Source: an uncultured Lentisphaerota bacterium
Lineage (GTDB): Bacteria > Verrucomicrobiota > Lentisphaeria > Victivallales > GWF2-50-93
Assembly: GCA_903872565.1 (NCBI GenBank)
Contig: CAIQLG010000035.1
Coordinates: forward strand, 1 to 38,221
Direction: 5' to 3'
Length of the DNA: 38,221 nt
Part shown: one piece after another, positions 27,801 to 35,045 of the stretch
How the letters are laid out: every line of letters begins with the position of its first letter
Numbering within the stretch: position 1 is the stretch's first letter
Position numbers and translations under genes: made by a program
The notes under the pieces: model-generated
What the model saw: the letters and a program-made list of their open reading frames with translations, nothing else
What the model was told of the DNA's origin: nothing
The model's database searches: none

Positions 27801-30800
27801 CTATTTCCGTTACTCTGACAATCTATCAGCCAGTTATCGCGAAAGATGTGGATAAACTGGCCTTGGCCGTAGACTACGGTCCCCTGGCACCGGACGCAAC
27901 CCAGACCTTCAACGTCTGGAACAGCGGCAACAGTGTAACTACCCTTGACTTTCTAGTTACAGACGATGCCGACTGGCTTACTCTTAGTCCTACCAGTGGC
28001 AGTTCGACTGGAGTAACCGATAAAGTACTGATCACGGCTACCTACCATACCAGCTCACTTCAGGCTGGAACCTACACAGCCACGATAACGATCAGAGATT
28101 TGAATGCCAATCCACAAACAGTGACTATCCCGGTTACTTTTGAGGTCAAAGGCGCTACCATTGTACTCAACCCAACCGAACTTTTCCCGACATGCAGCCA
28201 TGGAACCAATCCACCAGCCGACACCTTTACCATCACCAATCAGGCTGGTTCTCCGCAAACCCTTACCTACAGTATAGCAGACGATGTGGATTGGCTTTCA
28301 TGCCTGCCGGTCAACGGCGGACCTCTGGCAGCCGGTGCATCCAGCACTATTACGATTTCCTACACGACCGCCGGGCTCGCAACCGGAATTCATACCGGAA
28401 TTATCACTGTCACAGATGACCTGACGGGAAAGACTAAAACGGTCACGGTCACTCTGGCTGTTTCTACCCCGGTTATTGCCACCAATAGGAAAGTAGTCAA
28501 CCAGGCATGCGACTTTGGAAGCGGAAATCCTGCCCCCTTGAATCTTTCCATCTGGAATGCCAATTCCGATTCCAGGCTGAATTATGCAACTTCTGCCGAT
28601 GCGACCTGGCTGACATTAAGCGGTGACACAGTCGGGATTTCCACTGGTCCGACCGAACAAAAAACTCTCACTATGAGTTTTAATGTCACTGGTCTGGTAT
28701 CCGGAACGCATTCCGTAAATTTGATTATAACCGATCCCCTGGCCAGCAATTCACCAATGTTGATTCCCGTGAATCTGACGATAAACCCACCGACCATGGA
28801 AGTTACCAGCCCGAATGGGGGAGAGGAATGGGCCTGGGGAAGTCGTCAGGAAATAACTTGGAACTCGAACGCTGGCGGAACGGTAAGGATCGAACTATAC
28901 AAACTCAACGTGAAGGTCATAACCATAGCTGATGACGTTGACAACAGCGCAGCCAGCAGCATTTACAACTGGATCGTCCCTCAAACAGTTGAACCGGGGA
29001 TAGACTACACAGTCAGAGTAATCAGCAAAGAAAACCCCACATCCTGGGATGAAAGTAATGCGTATTTTGAAATTACAGAAGGTAACTACATTATCGTGAC
29101 TAGCCCAGTCGGTGGCGAAACCTGGCTCACTAATACGCCATACGACATCACCTGGGATACAAATCTGGCTGCTGGCACAGTGACTATTGCCTATTCCGCC
29201 GACAATGGAGCTAATTGGACCAATATAACAACAGGAGTTGTTCCTGTAACTGACTGCATCTATACCTGGACCACTCCAGTGGTTACAGGGTTAGAATATC
29301 TTATACGTGTGACCAGTGATGCGGGAGGACCGGTAGTCGCCGGACGTAGCAACAATGTATTTACTATTGCCAACCCATCCATAGTAGTCACATCTCCGAA
29401 CGGTGGCGAAGTATGGGGAGAACAGGATGTCAGGGACATTACCTGGACTTCCAATGCTAGTGGAACGGTTAATATAGACTTATATGAAGGCGGGGTACCT
29501 AAACAAAACATAGTTAGTGGTGTTGAAAACAATGGTACCTATGCATGGACCACACCGGCAGGTGTTTACGGTAATACGTTCACGGTAAAGATAACCAGTG
29601 TTGAAACTCCTGCCGTTTTCGGGCAAAGTGCTGGTAACTTCACACTGGCAGCCCAGTCAATTGTTATCACGTCGCCGAATGGTGGCGAGGTGTGGAAAAC
29701 CGGCGACTTACGCAATATAACATGGACAAGCAATCTCTCTCAGAATGTAAGAATTGGACTTTACAAAGCTGGCTTGCTAAATTATACCATATCAACCAGC
29801 ACTAATAATGATGGCACATACAATTGGACTATTCCCATTAAACAGCTGGCTGGAACGGATTACAGCGTTCGGATTAGTAATCTCACAGGTACTCTGTACG
29901 ATGAGAGTGCGAACGTCTTCACCATAAATAAAGTTGACATTCTGCGTCTGACTTCGCCGGTCGGCACTGAAACATGGGCGCTCGGGACGACCAGGAATAT
30001 TACCTGGGATACAAATCTTGTACCCGCTGGCAATATAAGCATTCAACTTTATAAGGGGGCTGTATCCAAGGGATATATTTCCGCCTCGACTGCCAATAAC
30101 GGGTCTTTCTCTTGGGCAATACCGAATTCTCCGACACTTGTGGTGGGAGCTGACTACAAGATCAAGATTGCCAGCACTACTTCTGGACTTATCAACAACA
30201 CCAGCGGGTATTTTAGGCTGGTAGATCCGAGCAATGTCCCGGCTATTACTCTGACAACTCCTGTAGGCGGCGAGGAATGGGCCACCGGCTCCAAGCACCT
30301 AATTAAGTGGGAATCCGTGCTTGGTGGCACAGTGAAGATTGATCTGTTTAAAAACTATAACAAGGTCATAGAGTTGCTCCCTTTCTCAGGATTCAGGGTT
30401 TCCGGTGATGTCAGCGATAATTTTGCAAACGGCGACACGATATTGCTTGCCGGCTCCACAGAAAAGACAGGATACTATACCATTGCTCCCAATGGTGTGG
30501 TTGTAGTTAAAAATGCGATCACAGGGTTGGATCAGGTGGCGAAGACCTTCACCATTACTGGCACTTATCTAGCCGATCCAGGCCAGAAACTTGTTGTCGT
30601 AGATTCGGCATCTGTTCCAGGCAATAATGGAACATACACAATAGTTTCCATCGCCGGTAGTACGATTACAGTGCTGGAAGACATTCCCAGCATGAATGTC
30701 AGCGGTAACGTTGTCAGAACAGATATCAACGTTGTAGAACAATACTATAACACTATTCTTGATGGTTACATTTGCAAATTTGATAGTACCTTGATTGCAG

Positions 30801-33319
30801 ATGTCAGCAATACAGCCGCTTCCAGTTCCTATAATTGGACGGTTCCTATCGATCAGATTGGGCAAGGGTATGGGATTGCGGTAACTAGCAATCTGGATCC
30901 CAAGTGGATGGATGTCAGCCCGGTACCGTTTGAAATCATCACTGGCGATTATATTATACTTAATTCTCCGAATGGTGGTGAGGAATGGATCACAAATACC
31001 GAATATGAAATCAATTGGCAGACAAATTTGGGCGGAACTGTCAACATCGAGTACACCACAGACTACTCGGAAGTAGACCCAGTTGCATGGATTCCGATTG
31101 AGGCAGAAGCACCCAATATTGGAACATATCCATGGACGACACCTGATGTCAACAGTAGCAAATATAGAGTAAGGATCACAAGCAATGTAAGGATCACAAG
31201 CAATTTAGACACCACCATAAGCGACTATAGCGATACGGACTTCACAATATCCGTAGTCACTTATACTGTCACCTTTAACGCAGGTGCTGGAGGAACACTG
31301 GACGGCGGAGAAACAAAAATAGTTCAACACATTGAGAGCGGTGCCGACTGCGGACCTATTACTGCAACTGCCGATCCTGGATATCATTTTGTGAACTGGA
31401 CAGGTTCCGTTACGAGCACGCTAAATACGTTGGCGATAACTAACGTCACACAGGACATGGAAGTGACAGCCAATTTCTCCAATCTATATACTGTCACCTT
31501 CACTGCAGGTGTTGGAGGAACGCTTATAGGCGGAAGCCCGCAGAGCCAGTCAGTCTCGTTCGGAATGCCCTGCACACCGGTGGAGGCGATCACTTTCACA
31601 GGCTATAGCTTCCTTGGATGGTCCGGAGACGTGGACAGCACAGTCAATCCTCTCACCGTAATCGATGTTGAAAAAGAGATGAATATCATAGCCAATTTCA
31701 GCGCGGCAAAACTTAATATGATAATGGCCGTTACACCGGCGGATTCAGGAGCAACTACCCCCGCCGCTGGAACTACAACTATTGTAAATTATGGCGAAGC
31801 CAATGCAATAACTGCAACTGCCACTACCGGATACATATTCTTAAATTGGACTGCTGATCCTGCTAAAAATGTTACGTTTGAAAATGCTTCTGCCGCTGCG
31901 ACGACCGCTACACTGATTGGATCGGCCACCATAACCGCGACATTCAAAACTCCTTCGAACAAGCCTCACGTTCTGACAGTGATTAATGGAACGGGAAGCG
32001 GTGTATATATGGAGGGCAGTGGCAGTATTCCGGTAACCGCCAACGCCCCGCCGGCAGGCAAGATCTTCGATAAGTGGACGGGTGACACAGATTACGTGAG
32101 CGCCATCTATTCGATGGTAGCATATGTCACCTTGCCGACCAACCCTCTTTCGGTGACAATCACAGCCACCTACAAGAATGCAACTCTCCAGGCAAATGCT
32201 ATCGATGGTGTATTCTCCGCTCAGACATATGACCTTATCGTGGTAGGTGGACAGGGCTCTGGCAGTTACGCAGGAGGAACGGTTGTGGAAGTTTCGGCGA
32301 ATACTCCAGCCGCAGGAAAGGTCTTTTCTGGATGGACGGGGGATGATCTCACCGGCATCTATTCGGTATATTCGAGAACCACAATGTTCACTATGCCCGA
32401 AAATACCGTGATGATAACCGCCACTTACGTCGATGAATCCGCAGACACATACACCTTGACAATAAATGGGGGGACTGGTACGGGGTCATATACTGCCGGA
32501 ACACAAATTCCGATCGTTGCCGCGTCGCTCCCTCCCACTGACACCAAGATATTTGACAAGTGGACCGGAGATGTGATGTATCTTGACAACCCATTCAGCG
32601 AAAATGCGGTCGTCACGATGGCAGGGAAACACATAATCCTCACTGCCAATTACGCATATCCTCAAAGTTTTGGGTTCCTAGTCGCATTCGGTTCCGTCGT
32701 ACAACTTGAAACTCAAGATGTTGCACCAACCGTTACCACTTATGATGCCAGGACGAAAGCCAAGGCATACACCGTTATAAATAAGGGAACGGCATCCCCC
32801 AAGGTCATTGTGTCGCCAAACTTCGGGTCAATTCAATGCCAATGGAACAAGAAGGTTCTACTGTTGAAGAAAAGCCTGAAACCTAAGGCGCAGACCTGGG
32901 AGGCATATCTTGCGGTCAATCCGATTGCGCCCAAGGAATACACCATGAATGTAATAACAGGCGGAACAAATCACGCCTCGAATCAAAATATTACTCTTGT
33001 TGCTCCTGAAATATGGAATGTGGCGGATCTTTCCACACAGCAGCAGGTAGACTCAGGTTCTCCGAACCAGCAACTTGTGTTGAGAGGAATGTATTTCGGA
33101 AGGAACACCCCTACAATCTGGCTCGAATACACATCCTCGGGCAATTCTACAATCAAGGCATTGAGATGCAAGGTGATAAACAATATGAACATATCCAACG
33201 AATTCGGCGAAATAATTATCTTGCTGCCAAAAAAATTCAAATGGGCTACCCCAGGACAGCACAACATAGTGCTTGACAACGGTGTAGGAATATCAACCAT
33301 CGAATTCTTCACTAAGTAA
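21878..33319 (+). CDS. Giant exported repeat protein (BACON, Kre9/KNH and InlB-B repeats)
   Basis: This protein is 3,813 residues from ATG 21878. A hydrophobic segment ends in NAMA (cleavage after ~63), so it is exported. Residues 64-~2305 hold 19 BACON/Ig-like repeats of ~100-120 residues (NWLSCSPASG; AGTYTATITIT; VTLTV). Residues ~2306-3127 hold seven Kre9/KNH-like repeats (TSPNGGEVW; DITWTSN; YAWTTP). Residues 3128-3595 hold six divergent InlB-B-type repeats (VTFNAGAGGTL; GYHFVNWTG). Residues 3596-3813 are a unique C-terminal domain with an IPT/TIG-like end (LVLRGMYFGRNTPTIWLEY). No catalytic motif, LPXTG, PEP-CTERM or type-IX sorting tail is seen, so anchoring is unknown. A surface adhesin or matrix fibre is inferred. 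A GTG at 21980 with its own RBS is an alternative start giving a normal signal peptide. The frame is intact over 11.4 kb. Confidence 0.9.
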   Translation: MKGFKSMFSQALIGLEHVSKADLMINLKNIRRPKVSIHPPNKLLASLFIAATALLLTASNAMAVPLISTDTTTLTATCEEGTNPATATTFTVRNGGTGANPLLYTFVMGTYNGGGNWGTTATVNISPSSGSSAEGATATTHTVNFNNVNTLSAGIYSVVITVTDNGSVAPPVPATSDITLTLTVTDPSKADIASLTSLQNPNGDNVWYAAVGQNPMQGPPPTTFTTKTFTINNINAAAPTVGDSLNYTVSIAYSAGGSNWISCSPASGTIIGGGSQIVTVTYDTTLLPVSASPYTATITVTNTDDPTNAPYIMTRVHVGEQVLNYPDNGCLVSGNVELFVPWAGNGSYTDQIANDIGQNLVFPPAVPLDQGPNVFTVVNGGTAPVTYSVPVTYNNPGYINWLSVGILPSVIYYDSANTGLTSTITLTTSACQKFFPTGTYTATINFTYGSTITPITVVLRVGPKIYIDNNITTYLNEDRVVRADNGPTINLPAIGVNESPAPTTFNIYLPGDSAPTGAIWAWQKYVNYCPPNVGPRYRTLGDALSEVIVTAGVNSNYLEYSIQRGGYNSGTWMSVDVDKGILTSPNDTVPVTITYDTTNLAAGSYVGYILVNGKDWSGNKAANSCFDITTLNLANPASGITTDPMWDGNYIKVNLTVNPPTIAVDEATQTIIVSQGSLPGTQTFKVWNEFAWGTLEYSLSTVYLTGQPGWLTVSDSDPNHTSKDENNKNTITIGYNTSGLKVGTHKANIVITSPNASNSPFLVNVELIVTGPIIATNRIELHPSCIIGKTPSDELTFNVWNAGQTGSTLNFSVTATSEDEWLSVTPTTGSSANPAGTPVVVPVTVNYATTKLLSGVYNGTITITNTDDGSTVDIPVTLTVIAPQIATNLTTINRTINYGGTPSPATNTFNVWNSNIAETTGGDPTILNFSISTEATWLSVLPASGTSTGPADQQTITITYANTATLSPGIHTAILTITDPKASNNPQTVTVNLSVNGPNIVLYPTELSPTWNKGYTTQANLPNSSKIFTITNDGGVACNFTISDNAAWMQCNTASLTALAAGATSANIEVIYDLTSLTAAASPYTGVITVTNTTIGATATILVTLTVNQPVIAHSVCATQSKPYGAANSTQTVNLWNSNNSGTILKYQITDDATWLTVTDSDSPNFNSTGPGDVNTLTLTYNVSSMAPGTYNATVTITDPNAVNSPTLIPVTLIIVPHSVVLDRSQMNVICEKGGAVPAQQSFSITNNGISAYDYTVASNVNWLTLSSAGGNLTASTSVTVDVNFPNAPTLPAGIYNGIITVTAADGTAKTIVVTLTVYAPTIAFSPVIPLTASTTVGYVPTPATLSFDLWNSDSSGETTLNYTLSKNVDWIDDFTPNTGTSTGPGDRKTITVTFNNGVKSLSVGSHTATITIADPHASNTPQTVTVTLTVGQASVVMTPPALTVDCALGGVVTVPATLTIHMNNNGSNQFSYHLTDNTNWLSCDNGTVNPTFGTIAANGSQTITVSFDNTENLTAGVHIGTITLTDDANGIAAATATVTLTVHDADIGVSPVAIVQSTLFGTDAADQTFEVWNADQSGFTTLNYTVSENSNWFSLSSSSGSSAGPGVRNTITIDYTTAALAVGTYSGSIIISDPKASIPSVTIPVSLTVVGADIIMSTATLAPECEVGEVFDPLNPIPADQTFTIRNGSPTAALNYSVSSDVAWITSILPGGAAPLAPDATITQTVKYNPVGLAAGIYNGTITVKSTNDGTTKTIAVTLTVHAPTIATSASALAVNTTVGYVPTPATLAFDLWNSDSPATGFKTTLNYTLSKNVDWITVTDSDAGHSSTGPLDHNTITITFNNGVKSLPVGSYPATITIADPHATNTPQTVTVTLTVSNASVQVNPITLIAKCEKGFTPPADSFTIANNGISAYSYQVAESIDWLICSPTSGTIPATTSATIAVTYMDTAAKAPGSYNGIITVINEVDGSTTATISVTLTIYQPVIAKDVDKLALAVDYGPLAPDATQTFNVWNSGNSVTTLDFLVTDDADWLTLSPTSGSSTGVTDKVLITATYHTSSLQAGTYTATITIRDLNANPQTVTIPVTFEVKGATIVLNPTELFPTCSHGTNPPADTFTITNQAGSPQTLTYSIADDVDWLSCLPVNGGPLAAGASSTITISYTTAGLATGIHTGIITVTDDLTGKTKTVTVTLAVSTPVIATNRKVVNQACDFGSGNPAPLNLSIWNANSDSRLNYATSADATWLTLSGDTVGISTGPTEQKTLTMSFNVTGLVSGTHSVNLIITDPLASNSPMLIPVNLTINPPTMEVTSPNGGEEWAWGSRQEITWNSNAGGTVRIELYKLNVKVITIADDVDNSAASSIYNWIVPQTVEPGIDYTVRVISKENPTSWDESNAYFEITEGNYIIVTSPVGGETWLTNTPYDITWDTNLAAGTVTIAYSADNGANWTNITTGVVPVTDCIYTWTTPVVTGLEYLIRVTSDAGGPVVAGRSNNVFTIANPSIVVTSPNGGEVWGEQDVRDITWTSNASGTVNIDLYEGGVPKQNIVSGVENNGTYAWTTPAGVYGNTFTVKITSVETPAVFGQSAGNFTLAAQSIVITSPNGGEVWKTGDLRNITWTSNLSQNVRIGLYKAGLLNYTISTSTNNDGTYNWTIPIKQLAGTDYSVRISNLTGTLYDESANVFTINKVDILRLTSPVGTETWALGTTRNITWDTNLVPAGNISIQLYKGAVSKGYISASTANNGSFSWAIPNSPTLVVGADYKIKIASTTSGLINNTSGYFRLVDPSNVPAITLTTPVGGEEWATGSKHLIKWESVLGGTVKIDLFKNYNKVIELLPFSGFRVSGDVSDNFANGDTILLAGSTEKTGYYTIAPNGVVVVKNAITGLDQVAKTFTITGTYLADPGQKLVVVDSASVPGNNGTYTIVSIAGSTITVLEDIPSMNVSGNVVRTDINVVEQYYNTILDGYICKFDSTLIADVSNTAASSSYNWTVPIDQIGQGYGIAVTSNLDPKWMDVSPVPFEIITGDYIILNSPNGGEEWITNTEYEINWQTNLGGTVNIEYTTDYSEVDPVAWIPIEAEAPNIGTYPWTTPDVNSSKYRVRITSNVRITSNLDTTISDYSDTDFTISVVTYTVTFNAGAGGTLDGGETKIVQHIESGADCGPITATADPGYHFVNWTGSVTSTLNTLAITNVTQDMEVTANFSNLYTVTFTAGVGGTLIGGSPQSQSVSFGMPCTPVEAITFTGYSFLGWSGDVDSTVNPLTVIDVEKEMNIIANFSAAKLNMIMAVTPADSGATTPAAGTTTIVNYGEANAITATATTGYIFLNWTADPAKNVTFENASAAATTATLIGSATITATFKTPSNKPHVLTVINGTGSGVYMEGSGSIPVTANAPPAGKIFDKWTGDTDYVSAIYSMVAYVTLPTNPLSVTITATYKNATLQANAIDGVFSAQTYDLIVVGGQGSGSYAGGTVVEVSANTPAAGKVFSGWTGDDLTGIYSVYSRTTMFTMPENTVMITATYVDESADTYTLTINGGTGTGSYTAGTQIPIVAASLPPTDTKIFDKWTGDVMYLDNPFSENAVVTMAGKHIILTANYAYPQSFGFLVAFGSVVQLETQDVAPTVTTYDARTKAKAYTVINKGTASPKVIVSPNFGSIQCQWNKKVLLLKKSLKPKAQTWEAYLAVNPIAPKEYTMNVITGGTNHASNQNITLVAPEIWNVADLSTQQQVDSGSPNQQLVLRGMYFGRNTPTIWLEYTSSGNSTIKALRCKVINNMNISNEFGEIIILLPKKFKWATPGQHNIVLDNGVGISTIEFFTK
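21967..21982 (+). promoter_or_regulatory. Second in-frame translation start of the giant gene (AAGGAG + GTG)
   Basis: AAGGAG (21967-21972) is seven bases from an in-frame GTG (21980-21982, codon 35). Starting here gives MSIHPPNKLLASLF with a signal peptide of about 29 residues. The upstream ATG adds 34 residues, only mildly amphipathic, in front of it. Both starts look usable. Confidence 0.5.
22067..28792 (+). repeat. Array of 19 BACON/Ig-like repeats in the giant protein
   Basis: Each unit begins with I/V-x-x-x, has a central F-x-[IV]-x-N or F-N-V-W-N strand and an N-W-L/D-W-L turn, and ends in VTLTV. From unit 7 (about 24530) to unit 19 the units alternate strictly between type A (FTITNNG, C-x-x-G, ending with a DGT-type insert) and type B (VWNS, STGPGD, DPxASN). 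Units 1-6 are more divergent; unit 6 is a hybrid. Confidence 0.8.
28793..31258 (+). repeat. Seven Kre9/KNH-like repeats in the giant protein
   Basis: Each unit of ~95 residues opens with TSPNGGE-W or TSPVGGETW, then ITW, a GTV-I-LY strand, NNGTY-W-P and Y-V-I-S. This is the Ser-Thr-rich Kre9/KNH (PF10342) pattern seen in bacterial surface proteins. The sixth unit is split by an insertion of ~120 codons. Confidence 0.75.
30383..30780 (+). other. Insertion module inside the sixth Kre9/KNH repeat
   Basis: Between KVIELLPFSG and STLIADVSNTAASS, which together complete a normal repeat, lies a segment with two related halves: FRVSGDVSDNFANGDTILLAG...GYYTI, and FTITGTYLADPG...NNGTYTIVSIAG followed by a STITVLEDIPS strand. 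The F-x-x-x-G-D/T...G-T-Y-T-I...I-T-V pattern resembles a small domain common in phage tail and virion proteins. This is inferred by eye. Confidence 0.5.
31259..32662 (+). repeat. Six divergent InlB-B-type repeats in the giant protein
   Basis: Units of ~75-85 residues follow the pattern YTVTF-AG-GGT-x-GG, then a GY-F-x-W-G/D turn (HFVNWTG, SFLGWSG, FDKWTGD) and end in ITATY or VTANF. This is the pattern of the divergent InlB B-repeat (PF18998). They form the stalk before the C-terminal domain. The last three are closer to each other (GTGSGVY, GQGSGSY, GTGTGSY). Confidence 0.75.
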
Positions 33320-33361
33320 AAATCCGCACCCAAAGGACGTGCCATTTCCTTGAGCCATCCA

Positions 33362-33394
33362 TCCGCCCTCGTTCGCAAAGCGAACTACGGCGGA
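33362..33394. repeat. R3 hairpin repeat after the giant gene
   Basis: Outer arms TCCGCC/GGCGGA enclose GTTCGC-AAA-GCGAAC. It begins 42 bases after the giant gene's stop. There is no T-tract, so it is not a standard terminator. A related hairpin (CTCGCCGTAG and GTAGGCGGA arms) is inserted in R2 copy 4. Confidence 0.6.
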
Positions 33395-33417
33395 CACCCC
33401 TCCACTGTAGACCTGTG

Positions 33418-33544
33418 AACTTAACCGGCTGAGCCGGGACTTATGTAGCCGCCTCCATGTTGGAGGCGACACGGCCAACATGGCCGTGGCTACAAGTTTC
33501 AAGCCATACGGCATTCCTTCGAAAAATACAATTTCCTATACGAT
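33418..33544. repeat. R2 structured repeat, copy 3
   Basis: Near-identical to copy 2 upstream of the giant gene, in the same orientation, so the 11.4-kb gene lies between direct repeats. It is followed head-to-tail by copy 4 after two bases. Confidence 0.88.
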
Positions 33545-33546
33545 GG

Positions 33547-33704
33547 ACTTAACCGGCTGAGCCGGGACTTATGTAGCCGCCTCCACATGTCTCGCCGTAG
33601 CTCCTTCGCGTAGGCGGATGTTGGAGGCGACACGGCCAACATGGCCGTGGCTACAAATTCCCAATCATTCGACCATCCTGTCAAAATACAATTCCCTATA
33701 CGAT
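33547..33704. repeat. R2 structured repeat, copy 4, carrying a nested insert
   Basis: Same start as copy 3, but the first hairpin is interrupted after GCCTCCA by ~33 bases (CATGTCTCGCCG...GTAGGCGGA) before TGTTGGAGGC resumes. The insert is an R3-type hairpin element. The tail (AATTCCCAATCATTCGACC) matches copy 1 rather than copies 2 and 3, so at least two R2 subfamilies exist. Confidence 0.82.
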
Positions 33705-33758
33705 CAAGCTAAGACTGTCCAAGTTGAGATTGAGAGTTGGATGTTCATTTTCCGTTGC

Positions 33759-33786
33759 TTGAAAAAAAGTTTGTCGAGCTTATATT
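33759..33786 (+). promoter_or_regulatory. Candidate promoter of the histidine kinase operon
   Basis: TTGAAA (33759-33764) and TATATT (33781-33786) are 16 bases apart, in A/T-rich sequence after the R2 copies. The leader would be ~80 bases. A second A/T-rich TATTATAAA lies nearer the start and could be an alternative. Confidence 0.45.
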
Positions 33787-33873
33787 GTGCGACTAAATGT
33801 CTCTTTTAGTACTATGCTTGTGTTTGATAATATTATAAAGTTGTCTCTGGCTAAATACAAACGGGGTTGATTT

Positions 33874-35040
33874 ATGTCTTTCATAGATTTCAACAGGATA
33901 ATGGCGAAGCTTGACACGGAAGAGAAGAAGGGCTTCCAGGAATATTTTATAAGACAGAACCGTGAGAAAGGGCTTCTGAGGACGGTCTTCAACAATATCC
34001 GCGACGGTATAATAGTGATAGACCGCAGATTCAATGTCCGCTACAAGAACCGCGCGGCAGTCGAGCTTCTTGGCCTTCCCGATGACATGTCTAAGCACAA
34101 TATCACACGGTTTCTCAGAGATATAGAATGGAAAAAAATATTTGGCATGAAAGAATACGAATGGTACAAGTCCTCGCGCCGCGAGATCGAGATTTTCTAT
34201 CCGGTTCACAGGCATCTCCTTTTCTATATGCTTCCTCATGAGTCTGAGAAGGGCACTGCGATCATAATTCTCCAGGACATAACGGAGTCGCGACGTAATA
34301 CTATGGAGCAGATGGAGTCCGAAAAGATGGAGATCGTTTCAATCCTGGCGGCAGGAGTCGCGCACGAGATCGGAAATCCGCTGAACAGCCTCAGCCTGAA
34401 TCTTCAGCTTCTTGAGCGCCTTCTTGCGAAAGACGCAAAAAAGCCTGGGAAAAATGCTAAAAAAGCTTTGGATCTGCTGAAGACTGCGGGTGTCGAAGTC
34501 AAGAGGCTCGATCTTATAATAAAGGAGTTCCTCCAGGCTGTTAGACCCGTTCCGCTCGACATAAGAAAGGTCAATCTCGAAGAGACGATCGGCGAGGTTC
34601 TCGAGTTTCTGAAGCAGGAGCTCTCCGACAGGCTCATCCTTGTCAAATGTCTGTGGTCCAAGAACATTCCTCTAGTGGATGGCGATTATAATCAGCTCAA
34701 ACAGGCTTTTTTCAATCTCATCAGGAACGCAGTGCAGGCGATGCCGGGGGGAGGAGAACTCAATATCTCCTGTGCTCTGGAGGATGAAAACATCAAGATC
34801 TCCTTTTCCGACGAGGGTGCGGGCATATCCCCAGAGGATATTGGAAAAATATTCGATCCGTATTTCACGACAAAGAAGGAGGGGAGTGGTCTGGGGCTTG
34901 TGATTGTGGAAAGGATAGTCCGCGAGCATGGAGCCAGGCTTCTCGTCGAGTCCGTAGAGAGCAAGGGCACGACATTCACAGTCGTGTTTTCCACCGGGAA
35001 AAAACGCATAAAACTGCTTCCGCCGACGGAGGAGCATTAA
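33874..35040 (+). CDS. Cytoplasmic PAS-domain sensor histidine kinase (NtrB-type)
   Basis: This 388-residue protein has no transmembrane segment. Residues ~33-140 are a PAS domain (VFNNIRDGIIVIDRRFNVRYKN, ending LQDITESR). The HisKA helix contains AAGVAHEIGNPLNSLSLN with phospho-acceptor His164. The ATPase domain has the N box FFNLIRNAVQAMPGGG, G1 DEGAGIS, F box FDPYFTTK and G2 GSGLGLVI. All catalytic boxes are intact. It would sense a soluble signal and phosphorylate the NtrC-type regulator encoded five bases downstream. Confidence 0.92.
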   Translation: MSFIDFNRIMAKLDTEEKKGFQEYFIRQNREKGLLRTVFNNIRDGIIVIDRRFNVRYKNRAAVELLGLPDDMSKHNITRFLRDIEWKKIFGMKEYEWYKSSRREIEIFYPVHRHLLFYMLPHESEKGTAIIILQDITESRRNTMEQMESEKMEIVSILAAGVAHEIGNPLNSLSLNLQLLERLLAKDAKKPGKNAKKALDLLKTAGVEVKRLDLIIKEFLQAVRPVPLDIRKVNLEETIGEVLEFLKQELSDRLILVKCLWSKNIPLVDGDYNQLKQAFFNLIRNAVQAMPGGGELNISCALEDENIKISFSDEGAGISPEDIGKIFDPYFTTKKEGSGLGLVIVERIVREHGARLLVESVESKGTTFTVVFSTGKKRIKLLPPTEEH

Positions 35041-35045
35041 TACTG

